Source: an uncultured Lachnospiraceae bacterium (GTDB lineage: Bacteria; Bacillota; Clostridia; Lachnospirales; Lachnospiraceae). Taken from it: 63,714 nucleotides of DNA. The stretch lies in assembly GCA_947631505.1 (NCBI GenBank), contig CANRLR010000015.1:1-63714 (forward strand), read 5' to 3'. Both the position numbers and the translations under genes were made by a program. Below are positions 1 to 5,703 of this stretch, one piece after another. The first letter of the stretch is position 1; every line of letters begins with the position of its first letter. The notes under the pieces were generated by a model that saw only the letters and a program-made list of their open reading frames with translations, was not told the DNA's origin and searched no databases.

Positions 1-24
1 CACCACAAATAGTAATGATGCACA

Positions 25-54
25 GGGCAAAAACAACAACGTTGATTTTTGCCC
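25..54. other. Inverted-repeat hairpin at left edge
   Basis: The arms GGGCAAAAA and TTTTTGCCC flank a short centre that also pairs (CAACGTTG). It could be the terminator of a gene lying to the left of the window, or the end of a short palindromic repeat, because the text just after it (TGCTTCGGAATGGAG) resembles the sequence following the MITE-like element at 49963-50103. No gene is visible in the first 90 bases. Confidence 0.4.
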
Positions 55-91
55 GTGCTTCCTACGCTTGTGCTTCGGAATGGAGATTAAA

Positions 92-112
92 ATGAAAAAG
101 AAAAAAAGATAA
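92..112 (+). CDS. Possible 6-codon leader peptide (MKKKKR)
   Basis: An ATG lies 6 nt after TGGAG (81-85) and encodes MKKKKR. Its TAA overlaps the AAGGAG ribosome binding site of the metallophosphoesterase gene. A translated leader coupled to the downstream gene is possible, but chance in an A-rich stretch is equally likely. Confidence 0.15.
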   Translation: MKKKKR

Positions 113-123
113 GGAGACTTTCT

Positions 124-1014
124 ATGAGCTGTCATCGACGTTTGGATAAATCTTTCAAAAATGTTCCGGTTCTTCCTCTGAACCAAGACTGCCGCTACGT
201 ATTATTCAGTGACTGTCATCGCGGTAACGGAACTCATAATGATAATTTCTTAAAAAATCAACACCTTTATTTTGCCGCTCTTCGATATTATTACCAAAAA
301 GGATATACCTATATCGAACTCGGCGATGGAGATGAACTTTGGGAAAACCGTAACATGGAACAAATCAAGGAGATCCACAGCGATTCTTTTTGGCAGCTCT
401 CCCGTTTTTACAAGGAAAACCGGCTCTATATGATATACGGCAACCATGACATGGTAAAAAAATATGCTGCTTTTTCAAAAAAGAAATGTGAGACGTATTA
501 CTGCTCTTCAAGCCAGAAAAATGAGCCGCTTTTCCCGGGCATTCAATTTTATTCCGGTATTATCTTAAAAAATGACTGCACCGGTCAGCTTCTGTACCTG
601 ACACACGGTCATCAGGCCTCCCTTCTCAATTCAACCCTTTGGCCTATTAACCGCTTTCTCGTCCGCTATTTTTGGAAACCATTAGAACAACTAGGATTTT
701 TAGATCCCACAAGTGCTGCCAAAAATTATACCACGAAGCAGCGTTCCGAACGGCGCTTAAATGCCTGGGCAGAAAACCGGGGACGCACACTTATAACCGG
801 GCATACTCACCGGCCAATGCTGCCTTCTGAATCCGGCTCGCATTATCTGAATACCGGAAGCTGTGTCCATCCCCGATGCATTACCTGTATCGAAGTATGC
901 GGTGACAAGCTGACTTTAGTGAAATGGTATATGGAATCAAAGACTGGTGGAATTTTATATGTAGCGCGGGAAGAACTGGCATACACCACAAAATTATTCT
1001 CTGTTATTCGGTAA
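124..1014 (+). CDS. Calcineurin-like metallophosphoesterase
   Basis: This predicted cytosolic protein has 296 residues. The dimetal phosphoesterase motifs occur in order: SDCHRG (D30, H32), GDGDE (67-71), GNHD (106-109), a THGHQ histidine and a C-terminal GHTHRP. This is the arrangement of the calcineurin superfamily, near the UDP-2,3-diacylglucosamine hydrolase-like branch. A Gram-positive host makes lipid A processing unlikely, so the substrate is unknown. The start follows AAGGAGACTTTCT. No signal peptide is seen. It lies just upstream of the cotJ operon in the same direction; a candidate sporulation promoter overlaps its stop codon, so it is probably a separate transcription unit. Confidence 0.85.
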   Translation: MSCHRRLDKSFKNVPVLPLNQDCRYVLFSDCHRGNGTHNDNFLKNQHLYFAALRYYYQKGYTYIELGDGDELWENRNMEQIKEIHSDSFWQLSRFYKENRLYMIYGNHDMVKKYAAFSKKKCETYYCSSSQKNEPLFPGIQFYSGIILKNDCTGQLLYLTHGHQASLLNSTLWPINRFLVRYFWKPLEQLGFLDPTSAAKNYTTKQRSERRLNAWAENRGRTLITGHTHRPMLPSESGSHYLNTGSCVHPRCITCIEVCGDKLTLVKWYMESKTGGILYVAREELAYTTKLFSVIR

Positions 1015-1039
1015 CATTCGACTTTTTTCTACATAAGAT
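1013..1039 (+). promoter_or_regulatory. Candidate sigma-E-like promoter for cotJ operon
   Basis: AACATT (1013-1018), a 13-nt spacer and CATAAGAT (1032-1039) loosely match the mother-cell sigma-E pattern (ATATT, 13-15 nt, CATACANT). The cotJ operon of Bacillus subtilis is known to be sigma-E dependent. The match is partial, so this is inference. Confidence 0.3.
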
Positions 1040-1066
1040 GTAGTAAGAAAACAATAAGGAGATACT

Positions 1067-1297
1067 ATGAACCTTTCAAACAAACCAATCGCCATGGCAT
1101 ATGTACCATGGCAGACATTTGAAAATGTAATGGATGGTTGTTCCGGTCTTGCACATGGCACCGTTTTTGAGGATTTGGTTTTCCCATTTATCGGTGCTCA
1201 GGCGGCCTGCCAATCCAGACCGAATAGACCGCCAATGGCATCTATGCCTTCACGTCAAAATCAGAACTGCTCCTGCGGAAGGAGATGCGGCTATTAA
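1067..1297 (+). CDS. cotJA: Spore coat-associated protein CotJA
   Basis: The small protein (76 residues) has the family's AYVPWQ motif near the N-terminus and a conserved GxxFEDLVFPF stretch, followed by a Pro/Met/Gln-rich tail ending in a Cys-rich CSCGRRCGY. CotJA is a small component of the inner spore coat, made in the mother cell with CotJB and CotJC. The start follows AAGGAGATACT. The stop overlaps the CotJB start (TAATG), which indicates translational coupling. It is the first gene of cotJA-cotJB-cotJC. Confidence 0.9.
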   Translation: MNLSNKPIAMAYVPWQTFENVMDGCSGLAHGTVFEDLVFPFIGAQAACQSRPNRPPMASMPSRQNQNCSCGRRCGY

Positions 1298-1557
1298 TGT
1301 ATGATAAAGATAAAGCAAAAATGATGCAGGTAGTGCGGGAAACCGGCTTCGCCCTCTTGGATATCGGTCTGTTCCTCGACACTCATCCAAACAATGAAAA
1401 AGCAATGGATTACTACAACAAATATCAGCAGATGTATAAGGAAGCCCGTCGCGAGTACGAAAAACACTTCGGCCCTCTGACAATGGATGCTGTTGATACT
1501 TGCAATGGATGGACGTGGACACAAGAGCCATGGCCATGGGAAGGAGGTTGCAGCTAA
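1297..1557 (+). CDS. cotJB: Spore coat protein CotJB
   Basis: The 86-residue protein carries the CotJB signature around GFALLDIGLFLDTHP and a C-terminal W-rich segment (TWTQEPWPWEGG). The start was placed at the ATG overlapping the cotJA stop (TAATG), downstream of GGAAGGAG (1277-1284); an in-frame ATG at 1285 is adjacent to that Shine-Dalgarno and too close to use. The stop again overlaps the next start (TAATG), so the three genes are coupled. It is a coat component that accompanies CotJC in the family's operon. Confidence 0.9.
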   Translation: MYDKDKAKMMQVVRETGFALLDIGLFLDTHPNNEKAMDYYNKYQQMYKEARREYEKHFGPLTMDAVDTCNGWTWTQEPWPWEGGCS

Positions 1558-1787
1558 TGTGGACTTATGAAAGACGATTGCAGTACCCGGTCAATATAAC
1601 CAAAACAAACGCAGAAATGGCAAAAGTCATAATCACACAATTTGGCGGCCCTGACGGAGAGCTCTCCGCTTCCCAGCGTTATTTATCCCAGCGCTACTCC
1701 AATACCAACCGTAAGGTTGCAGGTGTTCTGACGGATATCGGGGTATCGGTCACAAAGTTGCGTATGGAAGATCGTCCCGGAAAATAG
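1557..1787 (+). pseudogene. cotJC: cotJC 5' part, interrupted by a recombinase element
   Basis: This is the N-terminal part of spore coat protein CotJC, a member of the manganese-catalase (ferritin-like) family. Residues 1-62 are native (WTYERRLQYPV, then GGPDGEL with the first metal-ligand Glu at about 35, ending VLTDIG). After GG at 1740-1741 the frame enters the element and adds about 14 foreign residues before a TAG at 1785. The missing C-terminal part lies at 7845-8279. Joining the two ACGGATATCGG copies keeps the frame and gives T-D-I-G-T-E-E-M-A-H, the expected family sequence. AAGGAGG precedes the ATG, which overlaps the cotJB stop. As it stands this part lacks most metal ligands and cannot be a working catalase-like protein. 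Confidence 0.93.
1731..1760. other. Left attachment site (core repeat plus arm)
   Basis: The core ACGGATATCGG (1731-1741) is shared with 7845-7855. The element-side arm GTCACAAAGTTG (1749-1760) is an imperfect inverted copy of CAATTTTGTTAC at 7835-7846, so the excised circle would carry a dyad centred on the GG at 1740-1741. Confidence 0.7.
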
Positions 1788-1875
1788 GATTTTTTGAAGG
1801 AGAAATTACTGTTTTGTTGATGCTCTGGAAAATCAATCTAAAAAGATATTAAGTAACAGCAATTTCAGATTTTTC

Positions 1876-1904
1876 TTGACAAAGAAACATTTCTATAATA
1901 ATAT
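1876..1904 (+). promoter_or_regulatory. Orphan sigma-A-like promoter inside element
   Basis: TTGACA (1876-1881), a 17-nt spacer and TAATAT (1899-1904) form a good vegetative promoter pointing right. No sense ORF follows. Transcription would run antisense into the BECR-type gene (1943-2476), so an antisense RNA is possible. The 1788-1942 stretch holds nothing else recognisable. Confidence 0.45.
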
Positions 1905-1942
1905 ATTTTTAAAGAAGAAATGGGTTTTGTGCCGTGCACGCC

Positions 1943-2476
1943 TTAGGGTTTAAGCGGGTTGCTCGTTTCTTTTTTTATGTCAATAATATCATAAAGATAC
2001 ATCTTACCATCATCGGCATGTCGAATCAACATTGAAGCATGAAATACATTATACCTTTCCACCTCTCCCTGTTCCCCATATACTGGCAAGGCAAAACGAG
2101 AATCATAACGATACCAGCCATAAGCTGCATTTTCTACATGCTTTTTCTTGCTATTTTCTCGAAAATGTTTTCCTACAGCAATCTCAAGCATTTCCGGTAT
2201 GCCTTGTGATGCGTTGGCTTTTGCTTTCGCAACTGTACCTTTTAAAGTATATGTATAATTTGACCCTGTGTATTCATTGGGTAAATCATTCCCAATATAT
2301 ACAATGTCCTTTGTATCTGCTATCTCATAAAATTCTCCCACATAAGATTTTAAGTACTCTTTCACCTCATTCCAATCTACAGAGCGTTTTCCCTTAAACT
2401 GGATATTATGGATAACAACAATCTTTTTCCCATCCAAATCTTCAATGATATTTACATTTCTGTCCAAATTGTACAT
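1943..2476 (-). CDS. BECR-fold nuclease-like mobile-element protein
   Basis: The protein has up to 177 residues. Its C-terminal half (IPEMLEIAVGKHF, NGWYRYDSRFALPVY, YNVFHASMLIRH, YLYDIIDIKKETS) matches, from memory, the pattern of BECR-type (barnase-EndoU-colicin-RelE) domains found in phage head-associated and mobile-element polyproteins of Clostridia. The N-terminal half (VDWNEVKEYLKSYVGEFYEI) resembles the linker preceding such domains. Here it stands alone, without a head protein. The start is uncertain: the ATG at 2476 touches GGAG, and a TTG four codons in (2467) has better spacing. It could be a toxin, an inactive remnant or an element-maintenance protein. The family assignment is by pattern only. 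Confidence 0.55.
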   Translation of the reverse strand: MYNLDRNVNIIEDLDGKKIVVIHNIQFKGKRSVDWNEVKEYLKSYVGEFYEIADTKDIVYIGNDLPNEYTGSNYTYTLKGTVAKAKANASQGIPEMLEIAVGKHFRENSKKKHVENAAYGWYRYDSRFALPVYGEQGEVERYNVFHASMLIRHADDGKMYLYDIIDIKKETSNPLKP

Positions 2477-2554
2477 CTCCTAAATCTCTACTGTAGTTTT
2501 ATATAATGTATTCAACTATTACAACCAAATCAATCACATAAATCCTTCTGATTA

Positions 2555-2731
2555 TTATCCATGAATTACCATACCCTCTCTTTCCACATTATCATAAAAA
2601 GGAAGCGCACCCAGACAGTAATTAAAATGTTCCGTATTTTTTACAATAACACTAATATCAATATCCTTCCCCAAAACCTTTTTTACTTCCTCTGCAAAAA
2701 GAATTACAATCGTTTGAACCGATTCCGGCAT
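2555..2731 (-). pseudogene. Shortened nucleotidyltransferase-like ORF
   Basis: The 58-residue ORF starts at an ATG behind GGAGGTGAGAAT. The first part (VQTIVILFAEEVKKVLG) and the last part (ALPFYDNVEREGMVI) look like the beginning and end of small MNT-type nucleotidyltransferases, but the catalytic GSxxxGxxxxxSDxD segment between them is absent. It therefore looks internally deleted. Intact MNT proteins usually pair with HEPN proteins as toxin-antitoxin systems; none is seen here. The assignment is tentative. Confidence 0.4.
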
Positions 2732-2773
2732 ATTCTCACCTCCGCAAAAAACCATACAACTTTTCCTGCTTAT

Positions 2774-2810
2774 CATTATACCACAGCCCCCAAACGGTTA
2801 CTATAAAAAC
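2774..2810. repeat. Direct repeat copy 1 around RhuM remnant
   Basis: A 37-bp sequence beginning CATTATACCACAGCC recurs at 3106-3142 with a few mismatches in the same orientation. The two copies bracket the RhuM-like remnant, which suggests a local duplication or the footprint of an insertion. Confidence 0.65.
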
Positions 2811-2811
2811 T

Positions 2812-3062
2812 TGCTTAACTTTTTTAGATAACCATTTAATATACGCAGACAGAGAATAAAACTTGTATTGATATGTTTTTCCGTCATCTGCAGTTTGTGC
2901 AAATTTTGCACAAACTGTACTCTCATTTAATTCCTTACTTTCAAAGATATTCTATAAATGCTTGGTAACCACACTCCGGTCTACATCAAATAACTGAGCG
3001 ATTGCATTTTGTGTCAGCCAAACATCGTGATTCTGCACCCGCACCTCAATTCTATCTTCCAT
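2812..3062 (-). pseudogene. RhuM-family (virulence protein-like) gene remnant
   Basis: Reading leftward from the ATG at 3062 gives RIEVRVQNHDVWLTQNAIAQ LFDVDRSVVTKHL and then a TAG (2952-2954). Without that stop the frame continues NIFESKELNESTVCAKFAQT ADDGKTYQYKFYSL before losing family character. This is the start of the RhuM family (DNA-binding, Fic/KilA-N-associated mobile-element proteins). The premature stop and the missing C-terminus mark it as decayed. Confidence 0.65.
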
Positions 3063-3105
3063 TCTTCTCATCTTTATCTACTTTCATCGAATAACTCCGT
3101 ATCTA

Positions 3106-3142
3106 CATTATACCACAGCCCTAAACAGTTACTATAAAAAAC
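3106..3142. repeat. Direct repeat copy 2 around RhuM remnant
   Basis: Second copy of the 37-bp repeat described at 2774-2810. It lies between the RhuM remnant and the recombinase terminator. Confidence 0.65.
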
Positions 3143-3152
3143 TCGTTATTAC

Positions 3153-3194
3153 CAAAAAAAAAACGGTATCTCCAAGTCTCCCTGAAAACACCGC
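3153..3194 (-). terminator. Rho-independent terminator of the recombinase gene
   Basis: On the minus strand a wobble-containing stem (CGGTGTTTTC paired with GGAGATACCG) is followed by ten T residues. It lies 18 nt beyond the recombinase stop codon. Confidence 0.75.
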
Positions 3195-3211
3195 ATATAA
3201 ATATATGATAA

Positions 3212-4831
3212 CTATTCAGAACCCGTTTCCAATATCTCTGTATAATATTCTTCCCCCTTACCTGTGGATTTGATTTTCAAGCACATGCCAAAGGGCAACG
3301 ATTTGAACCACACAACAAGGCGGTTGCACCCCCGTTCTGATTCCCGGTAAACGACAATTTTCTCCAGTATCTCGCGATACAGCATTTCATTTTCTTCATT
3401 AAATAACAAAATGTCATCCAACGTTTTCTCTAAAACATCCATTTGTTCCTTTTGTCTGCTATACTGTTTGTTATTCTGCTCATTTTCTGCAAGCAGAGTT
3501 TTCAGGCGGAAAAGCTCATCATCATACCATTTTATCTGTTTTTTTAAATCTTCTTTAGTCACCATCCCCTCCAGCATAGCATCAAAAGATTTCCGTTTCT
3601 TTTCCTCAATGGACTCAATCTTCTGCTCAATTTTATCTTCATCTATTGTGGTTTCCTGCTCCCCACAAACATCTTTAATGCGGGAAAGAATTTCCCGACG
3701 TAATTGTTCCCGATTTTGACACAAAAGGTTCACACAGTATTTCATACAGGTAAGTAATGCCCTCTCGTTGATGGAATTATTATTACAGCCAATTTCCTTT
3801 CCATCCGCATCCATTTTCAGCAAGCCATGATTCGCAGCCCGATAGCACCGCCACGCCTTGTATGTACCTATTGTTAATTTCTTTGTTCTGCTGACAAACC
3901 GGCTGCCACACTCCCCACAACAGATTTTGCCGCTGCACCAGTAGCGGTTGCTATGTCTCGATTTCTGGTCAGTAGACGAGGAACGCCGTTTCAGCTCTGC
4001 CTGCGTCCGGTTCCACAAATCACGGTCGATGATAGCCTCATGGTGGTCTTTTATATATATTTTTTCTTCGTCACCACGGTTATACTTCTTTTTATGTGTC
4101 AGATAATCCGGTGTAAATGTCTTTTTCTGACATAAATCCCCCACATATTTTTCATTTCGCAAAACACGGAGAATCACTGTATTCGACCACAGGGAAATAC
4201 GTTTCGGTCTAAATCCTTCCTCAAGCAGTTCTCTGGCGATAACGTGTGTTCCCTTCCCTTCATTTGTGTATTTGTGAAAGATTGCTTTGACAATAGGCAC
4301 TTCTTCTGGGTTAATAGAAAGAATACCATTTTTGACCGTATAGCCAAGCATATCCCTGCCAAAGACCACTCCCTGCTCCATGCGCCTTTGCTGTCCCCAC
4401 TTTACACGCTCCGAGGTCTTCCTGCTCTCCTCTTGTGCAAGACTAGCCATAATGGTCAGGCGCAGTTCTCCGTCGCTGTCACGGGTGTCAATATTGTCAA
4501 TCGTAAAAATGACACCAACACCTGCCTCTTTGAGCTTTCTGGTATAAGAAAGAGTATCAACCGTATTTCTTGCAAAACGAGAAACTTCTTTTGTCAGAAT
4601 CAAATTAAATTTCCCTCCAAAAGCATCCTTTATCATTTGGTTGAACCCGTCACGCTTTCTTGTCTGTGTTCCACTGATTCCTTCGTCAAAATATACTTTG
4701 CTCAGTTCCATATTTTTCTGGCTTCTGATATAATCTGCAAAATAGGTTTTCTGACTGGTTAAGGAATTCACTTGGTCATCCTTTTCCGTAGATACCCTTG
4801 CATATGCCGCAACCCGCAATTTATTTTCCAT
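3212..4831 (-). CDS. Large serine recombinase (SpoIVCA/SprA-type)
   Basis: The 539-residue protein is the predicted enzyme for integration and excision of the cotJC element. The N-terminal resolvase domain (1-150) has YARVST with nucleophile Ser14, the DEGISGTQTRKRDGF loop and SLAQEESRKTSERVKWGQ leading into helix E. The recombinase domain (about 160-270) follows. A zinc ribbon (CCGECG at about 305, then paired Cys near WRCYR and GCNN) and a long charged coiled coil (about 390-460) come next. This is the full layout of large serine integrases, with no inactivating change. The start follows GGAGGTAGTTCAA, 20 nt after the 56-residue ORF. Skin SpoIVCA and SP-beta SprA have the same architecture; the assignment of sporulation-linked function comes from the split cotJC. 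Confidence 0.93.
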   Translation of the reverse strand: MENKLRVAAYARVSTEKDDQVNSLTSQKTYFADYIRSQKNMELSKVYFDEGISGTQTRKRDGFNQMIKDAFGGKFNLILTKEVSRFARNTVDTLSYTRKLKEAGVGVIFTIDNIDTRDSDGELRLTIMASLAQEESRKTSERVKWGQQRRMEQGVVFGRDMLGYTVKNGILSINPEEVPIVKAIFHKYTNEGKGTHVIARELLEEGFRPKRISLWSNTVILRVLRNEKYVGDLCQKKTFTPDYLTHKKKYNRGDEEKIYIKDHHEAIIDRDLWNRTQAELKRRSSSTDQKSRHSNRYWCSGKICCGECGSRFVSRTKKLTIGTYKAWRCYRAANHGLLKMDADGKEIGCNNNSINERALLTCMKYCVNLLCQNREQLRREILSRIKDVCGEQETTIDEDKIEQKIESIEEKKRKSFDAMLEGMVTKEDLKKQIKWYDDELFRLKTLLAENEQNNKQYSRQKEQMDVLEKTLDDILLFNEENEMLYREILEKIVVYRESERGCNRLVVWFKSLPFGMCLKIKSTGKGEEYYTEILETGSE

Positions 4832-4851
4832 TTGAACTACCTCCGCTTATG

Positions 4852-5022
4852 TCACTTTGTTTTCAACAAAATGCAAAGTTGCCCGTCAGACAGCACTTTT
4901 CTTTGATGCAATTCCTTATAAATACCCCTTTTCAGAACATCTTCAAAGGAACCTCTCATTTTTATTGGTATTGGACTATTTTCATGATATGTAGTTGTCT
5001 TGTCAAAATTCCTTCCTTTCAT
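4852..5022 (-). CDS. 56-residue ORF upstream of the recombinase (candidate excision factor)
   Basis: This short gene starts at an ATG behind GGAGGGCTTGTC and encodes 56 residues: MKGRNFDKTTTYHENSPIPI, then KMRGSFEDVLKRGIYKELHQ, ending RKVLSDGQLCILLKTK. It is soluble and basic. The last part (KELHQRKVLSDGQLCILL) resembles the short helical tails of SHOCT-like proteins and of small ORFs placed before recombinases in clostridial elements. It is 20 nt from the recombinase start, so the two are probably cotranscribed. SP-beta SprB, the directionality factor needed to excise from spsM, is also under 60 residues. The role as an excision factor is inference from size and position only. Confidence 0.6.
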   Translation of the reverse strand: MKGRNFDKTTTYHENSPIPIKMRGSFEDVLKRGIYKELHQRKVLSDGQLCILLKTK

Positions 5023-5050
5023 GACAAGCCCTCCTGCTACTGCTTTTTAC

Positions 5051-5058
5051 ATTATATG
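5051..5058 (-). promoter_or_regulatory. Candidate -10 element of recombinase operon
   Basis: CATATAAT on the minus strand, about 29 nt before the 56-residue ORF, resembles both a sigma-A TATAAT and the CATAnnnT of mother-cell sigma-E. No convincing -35 of either class was seen, so the sigma factor stays open. Confidence 0.25.
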
Positions 5059-5134
5059 CCAAATTGTTCCTTGAATTTCATTTTAGCGGATATTGAACAC
5101 TATACCTTTGTGGTTTTGGTTGTATTTTATATAT

Positions 5135-5162
5135 TTTTCAGCCAAATTATATACGGTATAAT
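5135..5162 (+). promoter_or_regulatory. Promoter-like site facing right inside element
   Basis: TTTTCA (5135-5140), a 16-nt spacer and TATAAT (5157-5162) point to two tiny overlapping ORFs at 5194-5262 and 5259-5387. It is divergent from the recombinase operon. Confidence 0.35.
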
Positions 5163-5193
5163 AAGCATATATAAGGGAGATAAGGGCTGTCCT

Positions 5194-5262
5194 ATGTTAA
5201 ATTTCAAAAAATTGCTTTATAACAGCATTGCTTCCAGAATAAAAGATATATTGGAAAGATGA
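5194..5262 (+). CDS. Possible 22-residue peptide
   Basis: The ORF reads MLNFKKLLYNSIASRIKDIL then ER and stop, and is basic and amphipathic. Its TGA overlaps the ATG (ATGA) of a second ORF of 42 codons (5259-5387, beginning MKRKPFENKGLKEWIVVE) that runs into the end of the MazG-like gene on the other strand. A promoter-like site lies upstream. No family was recognised, and chance is a real alternative. Confidence 0.2.
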   Translation: MLNFKKLLYNSIASRIKDILER

Positions 5263-5340
5263 AAAGAAAGCCATTTGAAAATAAAGGACTAAAAGAATGG
5301 ATAGTTGTAGAGACGATAATTAATTCAGAAAAAACAACGT

Positions 5341-5703
5341 CTACATCTCTGTATATTTCAAATTTTTCCCTTTACTTTTTTCAATAGAATATTTTTGGGC
5401 ATTTTTTTGCAATTTATCACAAATGCAATCTTCCAAATCCAGATTATTCATCTGCGCAAATCTAAGTACAAAGAACAATATATCAGCTATCTCCTCTTTA
5501 ATATGAGTTTTTGTAACATCATCTTTAAACATTTCCTGCATTTGTTCATTTGATTTAAATCTAAAAATGTCTAATAGTTCGTTTGCCTCCGTTGAAATCC
5601 CAATTGCTAAATCTTTAGGATTATGAAACTGATCCCAATCTCGCTCCTCACAAAAAAACTGTATTTTTTTCTTTAAATCATAAATCGTTGTTATATTATC
5701 CAT
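5341..5703 (-). CDS. MazG-like nucleotide pyrophosphohydrolase
   Basis: The 120-residue all-alpha NTP pyrophosphohydrolase has the MazG/RS21-C6 metal-binding pattern: ISTEANELLDIFR (about 36-48) and EEIADILFFVL (about 70-80). It would hydrolyse (d)NTPs to monophosphates. Its start overlaps the end of the helicase gene by 8 bp, so the two are translationally coupled. MazG-like enzymes occur both as housekeeping enzymes and in phage-defence neighbourhoods. The pairing with a nuclease-helicase inside a mobile element favours a defence or nucleotide-depletion role, which is inference. Confidence 0.85.
   Translation of the reverse strand: MDNITTIYDLKKKIQFFCEERDWDQFHNPKDLAIGISTEANELLDIFRFKSNEQMQEMFKDDVTKTHIKEEIADILFFVLRFAQMNNLDLEDCICDKLQKNAQKYSIEKSKGKNLKYTEM

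Noticed and set aside
1500-1787. A 95-codon frame starting at 1500 as an independent gene
   Set aside because: The native CotJC start is the ATG at 1557 overlapping the cotJB stop; upstream codons run through cotJB in another frame.
4798-5262. A 154-codon plus-strand ORF
   Set aside because: It runs opposite the 56-residue ORF and recombinase start; only its last 22 codons have a plausible start signal.
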